This document shows positions 21,580 to 32,566 of a stretch of 64,000 nt of DNA, in pieces (the stretch's first letter is position 1; each line of letters begins with the position of its first letter). The stretch spans positions 51,955,260-52,019,259 of the forward strand of contig CM055100.1 in assembly GCA_029204225.1 (NCBI GenBank), read 5' to 3'. Under the pieces are notes generated by a model that did no database searches, was not told the DNA's origin, and saw only the letters and a list, made by a program, of their open reading frames with translations. The translations under genes were made by a program, and so were the position numbers. Source of the stretch: Diphasiastrum complanatum (lineage: Eukaryota > Streptophyta > Lycopodiopsida > Lycopodiales > Lycopodiaceae).

Positions 21580-22103
21580 CTGCTTTGTCGAATGTAATAT
21601 CTGGTAGACTCAGTATGAATGAGCATTCTCAGCGGCTAATAGGATGTCGGTAGAGATTTTATGAAGTACATCAGCTGCTGTGGTGCTGGGACCTGGTGCT
21701 CCTGTCCTGATGCAGCGAGTTGAGCGAAGATCGTTATGATCTTCTCAACGTGCTGATCTAACTGGTTGCCATCCCACCGTATGGATTATAGCTGATTGTG
21801 AAGGTGCATGACTGAAGCTGCAGTCCTCACTGCATACTTCTGCTTTAATCTTTCCCACACTGCATGGCTGCTTTCGCAGTCTTCAATCTGCATGAGTAGA
21901 TCTTCGTTTATGGACGAAACGATGATTGCCATTGCGCGCTCATTCTTTCTGATCCATTCAGCTCTCATTAGGTCTCCCTCTGGAGGCTGCACCTCTGAGA
22001 GCTCGGTCACCGACCAGATGCCTTCGCCCTTCATGAGTGTTTTGATTTTGAATTTCCAGATTCTGTAATTTGCACCATCAAGACTGATTGCTACTCTGGT
22101 CAA
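21580..22103 (-). pseudogene. Copia-3 Gag
   Basis: Begins MTRVAISLDGANYRIWKFKI, the copia Gag opening, then GEGIWSVTELSEVQPPEGD, a lysine-free helix with MAIIVSSINEDLLMQIEDCE, and AVWERLKQKYAVR. A stop just after HNQL (near 21790) and a frameshift separate it from the rest (WDGNQLDQHVEKIITIFAQL), which then runs into the zinc-knuckle frame. Confidence 0.8.
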
Positions 22104-22168
22104 ATTGTCGTAGCCATATTGTGTTGTCTAGAAGAATCACTGCTGGATATCAGTAGTGATAACCTGTA

Positions 22169-22181
22169 GGCTCTAATACCA
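22169..22181 (-). other. Copia-3 primer-binding site
   Basis: Minus strand reads TGGTATTAGAGCC, one change from the initiator-Met site and the same variant as in Copia-6 and Copia-9. It directly follows the LTR end CGCGACA. Confidence 0.9.
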
Positions 22182-22690
22182 TGTCGCGGAAGCTTTTTCG
22201 TTTCATGTTCGTCCTCTCTCTTCTGATTCGCGAACAATTTTTTGTCTTTGAATTTTCTTTTCATGCGAAAGGTCTTACGGGATCCCAGACACTCGACTAC
22301 GCATCACAGAACATGGTTTATTCTAGCAATCAAGAGACACAGCACAAGGCCAAGAGATACGAAATAGAGCGACTATATTGTCGGTTTGGTTTTAGAGCGA
22401 GATCGTCAATGTCTCACTCGTTGGCGGATTGACTCTCTGCTCTTTCGTTGTGTTCTACTTGTTGGCAGACTTTCATGCACAGTCATGGTATTTTGCTTTC
22501 TTACTCTACTCGCTACGTCTCTCTCTGTTTCTTACATATCTCTATAAAATTCTCATCACTTTTTCTTTCTTCTTCTTGGTTATGATCCAGAGAGGATCAT
22601 TTATATCTCCACTGTGTGGAGTTTACAAGATAGCTAAACGTAGAATCACAAGACTAGTTAACGCTAATTAACTAGTTAATTAGTCTCCGT
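22182..22690 (-). repeat. Copia-3 5' LTR (right boundary approximate)
   Basis: The LTR end near the primer site (AAAAAGCTTCCGCGACA on the minus strand) matches 61861-61877. The similarity runs inward through TTCGCGAATCAGAAGAGAGAGG-like and GAAAGAGCAGAGAGTCAATC blocks. I cannot fix the outer end because the two copies diverge beyond about 250 bp. Confidence 0.65.
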
Positions 22691-23004
22691 CGTTGCTATT
22701 CGTTTCAGTTTGGCATGAAGCCCGTTGAGCTGCCAGCTGGCAGCGCGAAAGATTTCTCTTCCTGTGTTTTTGTTCTTTTCGTTCCTTTTCGTAGTTTTTG
22801 TTTTGCGTCCATTTTGCGCTTTGCGGTCCTGGAGGTGTGTTTACGATTTGCAATTGATTCGCGAATCGTTCGTGCTTCGAGTCAAAGACACGTTGATTGT
22901 CGTGAATTGTTCTCATTCGACCTTCGTGTCTTGTTCGTGCTGCGACAAAGTTGCAGAAGTTTACAATTTTGACAGTCTATAAGAAAGATCATTGATCAAG
23001 GCCA
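22691..23004. other. unassigned stretch between Copia-3 LTR and Copia-4 fragment
   Basis: Overlapping frames on both strands reflect composition, with no domain. It contains a 14-bp palindrome CTGCCAGCTGGCAG near 22730. It may be leader or LTR sequence of either neighbour. Confidence 0.35.
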
Positions 23005-23621
23005 TAGACCTTTGTTTACGTCTAGTCGTTGTATCATTCTTGACAAGAATTCAAATGTAGTTCTCTTTGCACGCAGAGAAGGAAATTTATATATCTTGAG
23101 TCACGATTATGCACTTTTTGTGAGTAATTCTGATGCTCATGTATGGCATCAAAGATTAGGTCACTTAAACATGAGGATTATCTTGTATATGTATCATAAT
23201 AGTATGGTCAAGGATATGAGAATTAATGTTGTCTCCACAAGAAATCAGCCTATTTGTAAAATGTGCTTACTAGGAAAACAACCTAGGACAAAATTTCCTA
23301 AAGGACAAGCCAAAAGGGCTAAGTCTATTCTTGAATTAATCCATAATGATTTATGTGGTCCTATGAGTGTGCCCTCTTTGGGTCAAGATTTATTTATCAC
23401 CTTTATTGATGACCTCTCCAGATTCACCAAAATTATGTTCATCAAGAACAAGTCTGAGGCATTCAACTATTTTAGAGAATTTAAACAATTTGCTAAGACT
23501 CAAACTAGTCAGAGGATCAAGACCCTATGGTTTGATTCTGAGAGAGATTATATGTCTGATGAAATGGCGAACTACTTATCTTCATGTGGCGTGCACCATC
23601 AGTTCACTACAAGCTATATCT
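23005..23621 (+). pseudogene. Copia-4: GAG-pre-integrase and integrase fragment
   Basis: An isolated plus-strand piece of a copia polyprotein, open over about 203 codons. It covers the end of protease/pre-integrase (VVLFARREGNLYILSHDY), the HHCC zinc finger (VWHQRLGHLNMR ... CKMCLLGKQPR) and the integrase core with the first catalytic Asp (LIHNDLCGPM: D retained) and FIDDLSRFTKIMFIKNKSEA. At the second site it reads TLWFDSERDYMS, keeping the Asp. It ends at HHQFTTSYI, where the family goes on to PQQNGxAER. At 23622 minus-strand Copia-5 begins, tail to tail. Confidence 0.85.
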
Positions 23622-23953
23622 GATCTTAGAACTTTGATCTTCCTACCTGTTTGATTTTCGACCAATGCTTTGAAGCTCTTGAAATTGTCAAATGCATCCG
23701 ATTTCTTCTTCAAGAAGTAAATCCACGTCTTACATGACATATCATCAATAAAGGTCATGAAATAGAAGGCTTTACCTAAGGACATTGTCCTCATAGGCTC
23801 GCATAAATCTGTGTGGATCAAATCCAGGATGTTCTTTGCTCTTGCAACACCACCTTTATTGAACTTCTCTCGATGCTGCTTCCCATACACACATGATTTG
23901 GACATCGATTTTAAATGGTCTTCTATCATAGGTAATCCTCTCACCATTTTCAT
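23622..23953 (-). pseudogene. Copia-5 integrase N-half
   Basis: Reads the second half of the HHCC finger (CVYGKQHREKFNKGG), the core with LIHTDLCEPM (first catalytic Asp kept), FIDDMSCKTWIYFLKKKSDA and RKIKVLRSD (second catalytic Asp), then foreign residues from the neighbouring strand. The first half of the finger (HKRLGHLNLGSL, from about 23960-24010) is separated by a stop. Confidence 0.8.
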
Positions 23954-24010
23954 TTCCTCATTAAACTAAGGCTTCCTAAGTTCAAGTGACCAAGCCTCTT
24001 ATGCCACAGT

Positions 24011-24439
24011 TCAGTTTGCGATGGAATGGACAAGTCCATGTTGCCCCTTGATTGTATCATTCAACCTGTACAATCTAGTGTTGGGCTCCCTTATACCATC
24101 CGCAATGACCTTGAACTTTTGGTTCACATCCTTCACAAAGCAACGATCATGGGCAAATTCTACTTTCAACTTTTGATTAGTAATGACGCCAATAGAAAGT
24201 AGATTTTTTTTCAAACCTGGTACGTAAAGTACCTCCCTGATCATCCTGCTTTTGCCATCAGGTAGTTGGATTGAAACGGTGCCTATCCTCTTGATATTGC
24301 ACACATCACCATTTGCCTGTGAAACAGACGTTTCATTATCCAACACTTTCAAGCTACTGAACCAATCCTTGTTACCTGTAATGTGTCTTGTGGCTCCCAA
24401 ATCAATATACCATGCTTGATCATCTTGATTAGATGACAA
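24011..24439 (-). pseudogene. Copia-5 protease and GAG-pre-integrase
   Basis: The active-site segment is AWYIDLGATRHITG: the catalytic Asp is kept but the family Ser is Leu. Next come SIQLPDGKSRMIREVLYVPG, LKKNLLSIGVITNQKLKVEF and the pre-integrase KVIADGIREPNTRLYRL. In the upstream frame (24705-24349) the zinc knuckle CFHCGKKGHWKSEC is intact but out of frame with parts of Gag. Confidence 0.75.
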
Positions 24440-24673
24440 TGCTGATATGAAGATGCTAGAGTCTTCAATCTCAACCTCATCGACAAGGTTACCTGCTTGC
24501 TTTGGTTTTCCCTTGCCTGATTCCGCCAGGAATTTCCGACATTCACTCTTCCAATGGCCCTTTTTACCACAATGGAAGCACTTGCCTTTCTTCTTGGTCT
24601 TGCTGGAAGATCCCTCATCCTCCTGAGTCTTGGCGAATTGCTGCTTAGACTTCTTCTTGCCCTTGCCCTTGCC

Positions 24674-25312
24674 TTATTTTTGGCATGTCGCAAGTGCCTG
24701 ATCATCAGTGTTTTGACGTCTAGCTTTCACCATTTCTCGCCGTTGCTCTTCTTGCATCAAGATTCCTATGAGCTCGTCAAAGGTTGGCAATCTTTCTCTT
24801 AATGTTATTCTGCTCACAAACATTTGATAGGGTTCTACAATGTCGCACAATGCATTGTGCACTAGCTCCACATCACGTATACGCTAACCAATAGAGTGCA
24901 GTTCATCCCTCATTGTCTTGATTTTGGTCATATACGTCTGAATGTGCTCTCCTTGTTCCATGCGGGCACTATTCAGTTTTGATTTCATAAACATGATTCT
25001 TGACAGATTTGACATCTCGAACTGTTCCTTTTGCACATCCCATGCTTGTCTGGGTGTAACGGCATCACAAATGTGGGTAATGATGTGATCCTTCACTTAC
25101 GAGTTAATGAAGGTCAAAGCTTTCCTCACCTTCTTATCAAACACTTTGATGTCCGTTTCATTTGGCGGTATTCTCTCATCACCTGTGACGACATCCCACA
25201 CGTTCTTTTCCATCAGTATGTTTTTCATTTTGAATTTCCACACTGCATAGTTGGAAATCCCGTCCAATTTGCTACTTTTGCTCAAAATGGACTCTCCCAT
25301 GTTTGTCATCAC
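24674..25312 (-). pseudogene. Copia-5 Gag, broken by stops
   Basis: Starts at 25312 (MMTNMGESILS), with LDGISNYAVWKFKMKNILME, then after a stop at about 25097 ITHICDAVTPRQAWDVQKEQ, FEMSNLSRIMFMKSKLNSAR, and after another stop near 24884 LPTFDELIGILMQEEQRR. Order and motifs follow the copia capsid domain; the reading frame is cut at least twice. Confidence 0.75.
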
Positions 25313-26613
25313 AAAACTGCTTGAAACTTCAACCGTAGGCTAAAAGCAGTATGCCGAGGCCAACTGTGATGTTAGAAGTAAAAATTAATGACCTGCACTT
25401 TTTTCTTTACCGGGCCACCCACCGCTTTTCCGCCAAATTGAAAGCCAAATCGGCGTCGCCTTCCAAAATGCACTTTGTCGCCAACTCGCAACTACGTGCC
25501 CAATGGAATGGTGAAATCACTTTTAGCATGCTCCAAGCACTTTCTTTGCTGCAATCACTCTGTTTTGAGGTACCATACTTGCCTGTGCAGTCTGAGTGCC
25601 CTTCGTTTGAAGGTTATAGCCTTTCGTTTGGATCAAAACGGATAAAGGACCCAAAAATAGGGACTTTTTTAGTTTTTGAACTATTTCTTCAGAGTGAAAA
25701 AACTTTACCTTTCATAAACTTGGGACCCAATCTTTATTTCAAAGTGAAATTTTTTATTGAAGTTGAATGGCCAATCACTCTTCAATGGCCTTCAGGTCCC
25801 TTCCAAGCCAATCTAATGGCTTCTTCCCATCCAACGGCCTTAGTTCAATCTCCAACTCGTGATCCGATCCATTGATCCTCGTAGGAACTTATCCTACAGT
25901 CACCAGCTTGCCCGCGCGTTGAAATCTTCTCCTGGAGACACCAACTCCTTCGAGCCACTATGATTTTAGCTCAGTTGGACGTGCGCGAGCCACACTCTCC
26001 TCCTTGTCTGTGGCTGCACCTACCCTGGCCATTTTCAGCCTGATCAAGCTAGATTTTGGATCAATTTAAGCACAATCTGAGGCTTGGAGCAGGGTTGCCC
26101 TATTGATCCCAAGTCTACAGAGTCTTCAAACATGGAATTCTGTGGAGAAACGATAATTTTTGCTCAACTTGAAAAAGTGGTTTTTTCTCACTTTTTTTTT
26201 CGCAAATCTGCTAGGTTATCTATCTGCAGACAGATCTCTAACACAAGGCTCAGAATCTCTCCATGGCTTATTGACAGTATGATTAGCTTCCTTCCTTTCT
26301 TTATGGCATCCAAAATGGAGCACAAACGTCGAAGAAATCACCACTATTGTGTAGAAAACCGCAACCCCAAACAGATTTCAATTTTCAACTGGCTTCAAAA
26401 TTGTCAATTTTCCACCAAATTGTTTCCTATCTGATGCTATGCACGAGCTAATAAGTCCTCTGCTGAGCTTGGCAAGCCTATGTAAACTAGAAACCATGCA
26501 CCAATGCTTTACTTTCCGTCTACAACTCGCCGTAAGCCCCGAACTCTCAGAAGACTGCTCTTCTCTTGAAGCTCTCTTCAACGACGACATTGTACTGTGT
26601 ACACTCCCTATAT
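25313..26613 (-). other. Copia-5 untranslated leader
   Basis: About 1.3 kb between primer site and Gag start with no retroelement domain on either strand. Long frames on the opposite strand (25351-25875, 26084-26434) show no domain and probably reflect composition. A second insertion here cannot be excluded. Confidence 0.45.
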
Positions 26614-26626
26614 GGCTCTGATACCA
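26614..26626 (-). other. Copia-5 primer-binding site
   Basis: The minus strand reads TGGTATCAGAGCC, a perfect initiator-Met tRNA site. Confidence 0.9.
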
Positions 26627-26973
26627 ACTTAGAATTTGCTTCGAACAGGAACACAGATCATACTACATAGTAACACAGATAGAAAACACTCTCCACAACA
26701 AGCTCACATAGCAACTGTATTTCTCAAAATGAAATTACACTGTACATATAGTTCTTCACTCAGGCAACCCATGCATGACCCAGGTTGTCGTTGACGGGAC
26801 GCGTGTCCCGTCGACTCGCCTCGTGGCAAGGCCAACTGATTCTTATCGACTGATAGGACCCACAATACAGTAACACAATGATTCTACTTTAATTCTAACT
26901 CATATTTCACTAGATCCTATTTTATAGGGAATATCCCTATTTTTGTGGAGACTAGCTTTTGCTTTCTAGCTAG

Positions 26974-27419
26974 TGTGATAAGTCAACTTTGGAAAATGAG
27001 CATATATGGCTTCTATTGGTGGATCTACATGACTAGGCACTCTTCACACGTGTGAAGGCTTGCTGGACAATACACAGCTCATGGATGTACTTGATCTATA
27101 AAGAGATCAACCAAGTCAATAAGAGGTTGATGTGACATTTGCAATTTCTAGTTTTCCTTGTAATTTCCACATTTGTCTTGAGTTTTTATGTACTTCACTC
27201 TCTGTTTAAATTTCGTACTGGTACTATCCTCCACATGTGTGAGGCCGCTCTTCATAGTTTTTAATCATTTGATCCATTGCTCTTGCTAAAATCATAGTGT
27301 AATGCATCTAGATCAAGATCTAACACATAGAACTTGATAGATCATTGGATTAAGCAATCAATAACTCTTAGTGATTGTTTTGTACAATCATAATTGTCCT
27401 TTTTTTCTAAAAATTGACA
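26974..27419 (+). repeat. Copia-6 5' LTR
   Basis: Starts TGTGATAAGTC and ends AAAATTGACA beside the primer site, about 446 bp. A probable TATA box (CTATAAAG, 27095-27102) sits 38 bp after the palindrome TTCACACGTGTGAA (27043-27056). A related CACATGTGTG lies at 27232. The 5' boundary rests on the family's TGTG start and is approximate. Confidence 0.65.
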
Positions 27420-27432
27420 TGGTATTAGAGCC
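27420..27432 (+). other. Copia-6 primer-binding site
   Basis: TGGTATTAGAGCC directly after the LTR, the same initiator-Met variant as Copia-9. Confidence 0.9.
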
Positions 27433-27998
27433 AAGTATAAGAGTGATCTGATTAATAAATCTTGTGAAGCCATTGACAATGTGTTGTTTTTTAACTTTAC
27501 TTGAGTGGGTGAGTTCAAGGAGAGAGGTACCTTCAATATTTTTGGTCAAGATCGATTTGTGGGATGATGATGTACTGTACACACATGTGAAACCATACAG
27601 CTACCTTCAAATCAACTTCCTTTAGTATTTTTGGTCCAAAAATGTGCATAATTGTCCAAAATTCAAGGTTTTTGGTGCATTGTCTAGATCAAGGTCAATC
27701 CATTGAATGCTAATGATCAAATAGAGATTTGAGTCATTGAAGCAATCTATTTTGAAGAATTAGATTAGATCTATAAGGCTGATTTGTTCAGATCTTATGT
27801 GTGTATGAAATGTCAAGCAAAATTGTACTAGAATCAATTTTTTGAAAAAAGTGATTTGCTAGGATATTTGAAGTAGATCTATTACACCATCATCCAAGTT
27901 GAACTAGGTTGATTGGAAGCTTCTTAGAAAGCTAGAAATCTATCTTAGATCACTCATTATCAAGAGATCTTTGTGCATATCATAGGCAATCATTCATA

Positions 27999-28965
27999 AT
28001 GTCATCCATTGGTGGATTTTTGTTAGAATCTACTGAGACGCTAACGTCCCCAAACTATTCCATTTGGAAAGTGAGGATGGAATCACTATTTGTGCCTCTA
28101 TGAAATTGTTCTTGGAGTTGAGGAAGCGCCTCAAGCAGCCCAAGAACAATTGAAATACAAGAAGAGGGCTAGATTGGCCCTACATTGTCTAAAGATGAAT
28201 GTAGGCAATGACCTCTTGAAAGAGGTGGCTTCTTGTGCCTCATCAAAAGAGGCTTGGGATTCATTGAAGAGTATCTATGTATCCAACAACACTTCAAGAG
28301 TTCTTATGCTAAGAAATTTGATTTTGAAAAGCATGAGAGGAAGTGATGAGAGTGCACAAGAATATGTGCTTAGAATTAAGTCACTAAACTAAGAGTTAGC
28401 TTCTATTGGTGACAAAATTCATGATAACGAACTTGTTCAAGTAATCCTGAATGGACTTGGAGATGAATACTCCAATAGGGTCCAAAGTTTTGCCATTCCA
28501 GAGAGCCTACCTTCTATTGACAAGCTACATAGTGTGCTTGTGGCTGAGGAAAGTAGAGTTCTACATGTAAAGACTAGGATGAGTTTCTTATCTTTACAAG
28601 ATGGAGATGAGAAGGCCAGCTTCTCATTCAAAGGCAAGAAGAAGACCAATGCATCCATGAAGATCCAAGGCAAGGAGGCCAAGATGGAGGATCAAGCATC
28701 AAGTTCAAGGAAGAGAGACAAATCCAAACTCAAATGCTTCTTTTGTGGGAAGAAGGGGCATATAGCATCCGAATGCTATAAGAAGCAAAGGGCACAAGAA
28801 GAGAGCCAACAAGGGAACCTTACACATGAAGAGGAGGAAGATGAGGAAATCTCATCTTTGATGGCATCTACGTCCACATCAACAAGCAAGAAAGATTCTA
28901 GTGAAGCATGGTGGATTGATAGTGGGGCAAGCTCCCACATGACATTTCTAAGGGATTCTTACTAA
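27999..28965 (+). pseudogene. Copia-6 Gag with zinc knuckle and protease start
   Basis: Begins MSSIGGFLLES with NYSIWKVRMESLF, then a shift near 28070. The frame from 28090 carries ALHCLKMNVGNDLLKEVASC, KEAWDSLKSIYVSNNTSRVL and SDESAQEYVLRIKSLN, followed by a TAA stop at 28390. Downstream (open again to 28965) come LPSIDKLHSVLVAEESRVLH, a basic linker, the intact knuckle CFFCGKKGHIASEC and the protease site WWIDSGASSHM with DSGA intact. The protease breaks at 28963. Confidence 0.8.
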
Positions 28966-29132
28966 ACTCTACACTCTTATAATGATGCTAGAAAGTTTAT
29001 CTTTACATCAAGTAATCAAGAATGTAGAATAGATGGTATTGCTACCATTCCCTTATGTCTTGGATCTACTAAAAGGATAGATCTAAGAAATGTGCTTTAT
29101 GTTCCATCAATTTACTAAGTGTTGGACAACTA

Positions 29133-29640
29133 GTGGATAATGGATTAGATGTTTACTTCAAGCATGGAGTTTGTTCCATATTGAATAATGATGTATGCAT
29201 AGCAAGAGTATTTAGACAAGGAAGATTGTTTAAATTAGATGCTAATATTGCCATTAAAAAAGAGATTATGGCAAAGGAGAAAATCATTCATTCAAATACA
29301 CGTCCCTTGTCTCTTGTATTATATGGTGATGCTAGGATGTATCTCTTATCAAAAGTTGATTGTGGGATCTTGAGATTCATTTGCTTTGTTTACATTCCTT
29401 TGCAAATAAGAAATGAGGAGTATCTAATCTCAATCAAGAGGATGATGGTAGGATCTCCATATCTACCTACAATCCAAGGTGATGATAAAGATTGGCTAAA
29501 GCTTGAGGAGGAGTCTTCTCAACTAATGCTTCCATGGAGATTCTCAAAGGACAAGGCCGAGTCAATGAGGCTCACATTTCACGGGGAAGAGAAGCAAATT
29601 TCAGGTGGTACACACTTCTATATATCCATGCTTGCTTAAA
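29133..29640 (+). pseudogene. Copia-6 pre-integrase joined to integrase C-terminus
   Basis: Reads NGLDVYFKHGVCSILNND and FRQGRLFKLDANI (pre-integrase), then switches near 29330 to CFVYIPLQIRNEEYL and a weak copy of the integrase tail, with WLKLEEESSQ and MRLTFHGEEKQ resembling the arginine-rich linker before RT. A deletion of about 0.9 kb of integrase explains this. Confidence 0.65.
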
Positions 29641-30895
29641 TTGCCTAGAACTTGGAAAATCAGCTTTTTGAACTAGAATTGATAAAAATAGCTTCATGCA
29701 TGAAATTTTCTATGATCAATCTACTGAACACCCATGTACCATGCATCCAAACATGCCTATAGGTCTATCCATACATTTTCATCAACAGAGAAGCACTACA
29801 CTGAGTTACATGCATGCATGCATCAGAACATTATGAAAAATTTGCAAATTTTGGTCAAAAATTGCCAAACTTTTGATAGCCATAACTTTCTCTACGGGAC
29901 ACCAAATGGGTTGCTGCAAAACACAGTAGGGAGGGAGAGTAGGTCTACAAGACACTTGTCACATCAGCTTGCCACCTAGGCTTCACATGTGCAAGCTGTA
30001 ACTGATCAAAAAATAGGTAGGAGGGCACACTTTTCCAAGGAGGTATCTTCAAAAATCCACCTCCAGCCTAATATGCATCCTAGGCTCAGATCATGCAAAG
30101 AATGCATTTTTGGACTTCTTCAACAAGCAAAACTTTAACATAATGGTGCCTAAGTACAAGCAAATCTAATAAAGAAGTTTGCAGATCTGATCTGATTTCA
30201 AGCTAGGAATTGTCTAGATTCTACCTTCTAGCTAGTTTGCAGTTTTCTTGTGATTTTGAGCTACAAACCACATTGAATGGGCCAGATCAGGTACTGTACG
30301 GAATTTCAGGTGCCAGCACGTGTGAAATCCACCCATTTTTCAAATTGGTGGTTCTCTCTCACCTCATATCCAAATTTCAAGCAAATTATCCCACTAGAAA
30401 GCTAGAAATGTGTAGAATCTGATGCAATTTGAATCATGACAGTTAAATAAGTCAATCAGAAGTTATAAGCTTTTGAAGAGTCATAGGTAGGGTGCCTAGA
30501 CCTGTGGCAAATCGTGTGTACATGTCATTTATTGCCTGAATGATCACAAAAATCATCCAGAAGCTACACAATCTCATCTATATGTGATTTTGACAAAACT
30601 TAAAGGTTCTAGGCAAATTGTTTCATACAAATAGATTGTATTTGAGTCAATTTGACATTTTTGGAATATTTCACACGTGTGAAATTCAGAGAACCATAAC
30701 TTTTGCCATACTTCATCTTTTTTGATGATCAACTCTTGTTTTAGAGAGATTGTCAAGCTAGTGAGATCTATCTCATAGTTTTTTGCTAAGTCTTACATAG
30801 GATTTGGTTTTGTACCCTTGATTGGTTCTTATAGTGAGAAGAAAAGCAATTCTTTCATCCAACTTTTTTGATTTCCATCATTCTTTATTACTTCA
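29641..30895 (+). other. probable truncated leader of Copia-7
   Basis: Non-coding. It carries GCACGTGTGAAA (30316) and a perfect TTCACACGTGTGAA (30670-30683), as leaders of the related Copia-6 and Copia-9 carry such sites after their primer sites. No primer-binding site or LTR is visible, so Copia-7 seems 5'-truncated here. Confidence 0.5.
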
Positions 30896-32566
30896 ATGAG
30901 TGTCTTTCTATTAGAAGCAAGTGAAAGATTGTCAACCTCCAATTACGCAATTTGGAAGGTTAGAATGGAATCTGTCCTAATACTACAAGATGTGATGGAT
31001 ATTGTACTTGGCATTGAAAAAGAACCTCAAATTCCTCAAGAAATTCCAAAGTACAAAAAGAGAGCCGGGATGGCTCTACATTATATTAAGATGAATGTCT
31101 CAAATGACATCTTAAGAGAAATTGGTGCTTGTACTAATGCCAAAGATGCTTGGGAGACTCTCAAGTCTATCTATGAGGCAAAAAATACTTCTAGACTTCT
31201 AACACTAAGAAACCAAAATTTTCAAAGTGTACAGAGAAGTGATGAATGTGCTTCATCTTATGTAATGAGAGTTAAAGACCTCCATAGAGAATTGTCATGC
31301 ATAGGAGACTCCATCAACCAAAATGAACTTGTTCAAGTCATACTTAATGGGTTAAAGGAGGAATATGACAACCTTGTTCAGAGTTCTACCATTAAGGAGG
31401 AGCTACCAAGTTTGGAAGCACTCCAAAGTGTGCTCATTTATGAAGAATCAAGACAAGAGTATAAACTCTTGAAAATGGAGAGACTGTCTCTCAACATTGA
31501 TGGTAAAGCTCTCTTTACCAAAGACAAGCACAAGACAAGAAGTAAGAATCAACACCAATTCTCTTCAAGCAAGAACAATCTTATTTCCAAGGAGAAAGGA
31601 GATGAGCATGAGTCCTCTCAAGCTTCCACATCCAAGAAGAAGAAGAAAAATATCAAGTTTTTCTTTTGTGGCAAGAAGGGACATTATGCCACCAATTGCT
31701 TCAAGAAGAAGAGTCAATTCAAGCAAGCCAACATTTCTAATGAAGAGAAGGAAGATGCTCATGCAAGTGATGAAGAGGGATCTCTTATGGTCTCGAGTTT
31801 TTCTTCATCACCTTTCAAGAAGGATGGTTCGTGGTATATTGACAGTGGAGCTTGCTCACATATGTGTAGCTCCAAGTATTCTTTCTCATCCATGTCACCT
31901 TATGAAGGAGCCAAGAAGTCCATCTACATAGCAAATGATCATGAGTGTGCTATTGAAGGCATAGGGACCATTCCCTTAAAGCTTTCTTCATCAAAAGTTC
32001 TTTCTCTATCTAATGTACTTTTTGTTCCCAAGCTAACAAAAAATCTTATTAGTGTTGGGCAATTGTTTGATAGTGAACTAGATGTGAATTTCAATGTTGA
32101 TACATGTACAATCAAGAAGCATGATGAAATCCTTGCATTTGGGTCTAGATATGGTGGAATCTACAAGCTTAATCCCGAAGAGTATGCTAACTCTTGTGAT
32201 AGTGCTTTTGATACTCATATGTCCTTGGAGGAACTATGGCATAGAAGGTTGGGTCATCCTAACTATAATTCTATGGTGTCCATGGTCAAAAAAGCCAAAG
32301 CTATTGGCTTGCCTAATCTTATCTTCAAGAATTTCAAGCCATGTGAGGCTTGTGCCATATCTAAGTCTCATAAGAAGCCTTTTTCAAAGTCATCTATCAA
32401 GACTACACATCCATTGGAGCTCATACACTCGGATGTGCACTTCTCATCTTCAAAGAGCAAGGGTGGTGCTACTTGCTTTGTAACTTTCATTGATGATTTC
32501 ACTAGATTTACTTGGGTATATCTTCTAGCTTCAAAATCTATGGTGTTTGACTATTTCCTAAGTTGA
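30896..32566 (+). pseudogene. Copia-7 Gag-protease-integrase (first half of polyprotein)
   Basis: 556 codons from MSVFLLEASERLSTSNYAIW. Gag motifs are ALHYIKMNVSNDILREIGAC and DAWETLKSIYEAKNTSRLL. The zinc knuckle reads FFFCGKKGHYATNC (near residue 255), having lost its first Cys. The protease has WYIDSGACSHM (near residue 311). The pre-integrase finger is LWHRRLGHPN ... CEACAISKSH, followed by the integrase core with LIHSDVHF and FIDDFTRFTWVYLL. A small deletion near 32562 (family FLTFKALVE) shifts the frame. Confidence 0.85.

Larger units (their letters stand above)
20409..22690 (-). mobile_element. Copia-3: 5' LTR, gag, protease, integrase N-half
   Basis: A minus-strand copia element: LTR from 22182 rightwards, primer site 22169-22181, gag 22103-21580, then a 394-codon frame (21573-20389) with zinc knuckle, protease and integrase as far as the LRSN of the second catalytic position. 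It is cut off there by the junction with Copia-2, so RT, RNase H and the 3' LTR are missing. A relative of its LTR lies at 61370-61877 on the plus strand. Confidence 0.85.
23622..26973 (-). mobile_element. Copia-5: LTR region, long leader, gag, protease, integrase N-half
   Basis: A minus-strand copia element with its primer site at 26614-26626, a 1.3-kb leader, gag from 25312, zinc knuckle near 24590, protease near 24430 and integrase ending at KIKVLRSD (23622). Everything after the second catalytic Asp is missing at the junction with Copia-4. The LTR lies right of 26627; its outer end is not fixed but should be before the Copia-6 LTR at 26974. Confidence 0.8.
26974..29640 (+). mobile_element. 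Copia-6: 5' LTR, gag, protease, deleted pol
   Basis: Plus-strand copia: LTR 26974-27419, primer site 27420-27432, leader, gag from 27999, zinc knuckle and protease (28534-28965), then a decayed flap and pre-integrase region. From about 29330 the sequence jumps to the integrase C-terminal end (CFVYIPLQIRNEEYLISIKR), skipping the catalytic core, and stops at 29637. RT, RNase H and the 3' LTR are missing. Its regulatory layout matches Copia-9. Confidence 0.85.

Noticed and set aside
22691-22982. Pair of 85-codon plus-strand frames rich in Phe, Cys and Ser
   Set aside because: Overlapping frames with low complexity next to an LTR; no start context or homology I recognise.
25351-25875. 174-codon plus-strand frame
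   Set aside because: It lies antisense in the leader of Copia-5 and shows no domain or biased composition; treated as chance.
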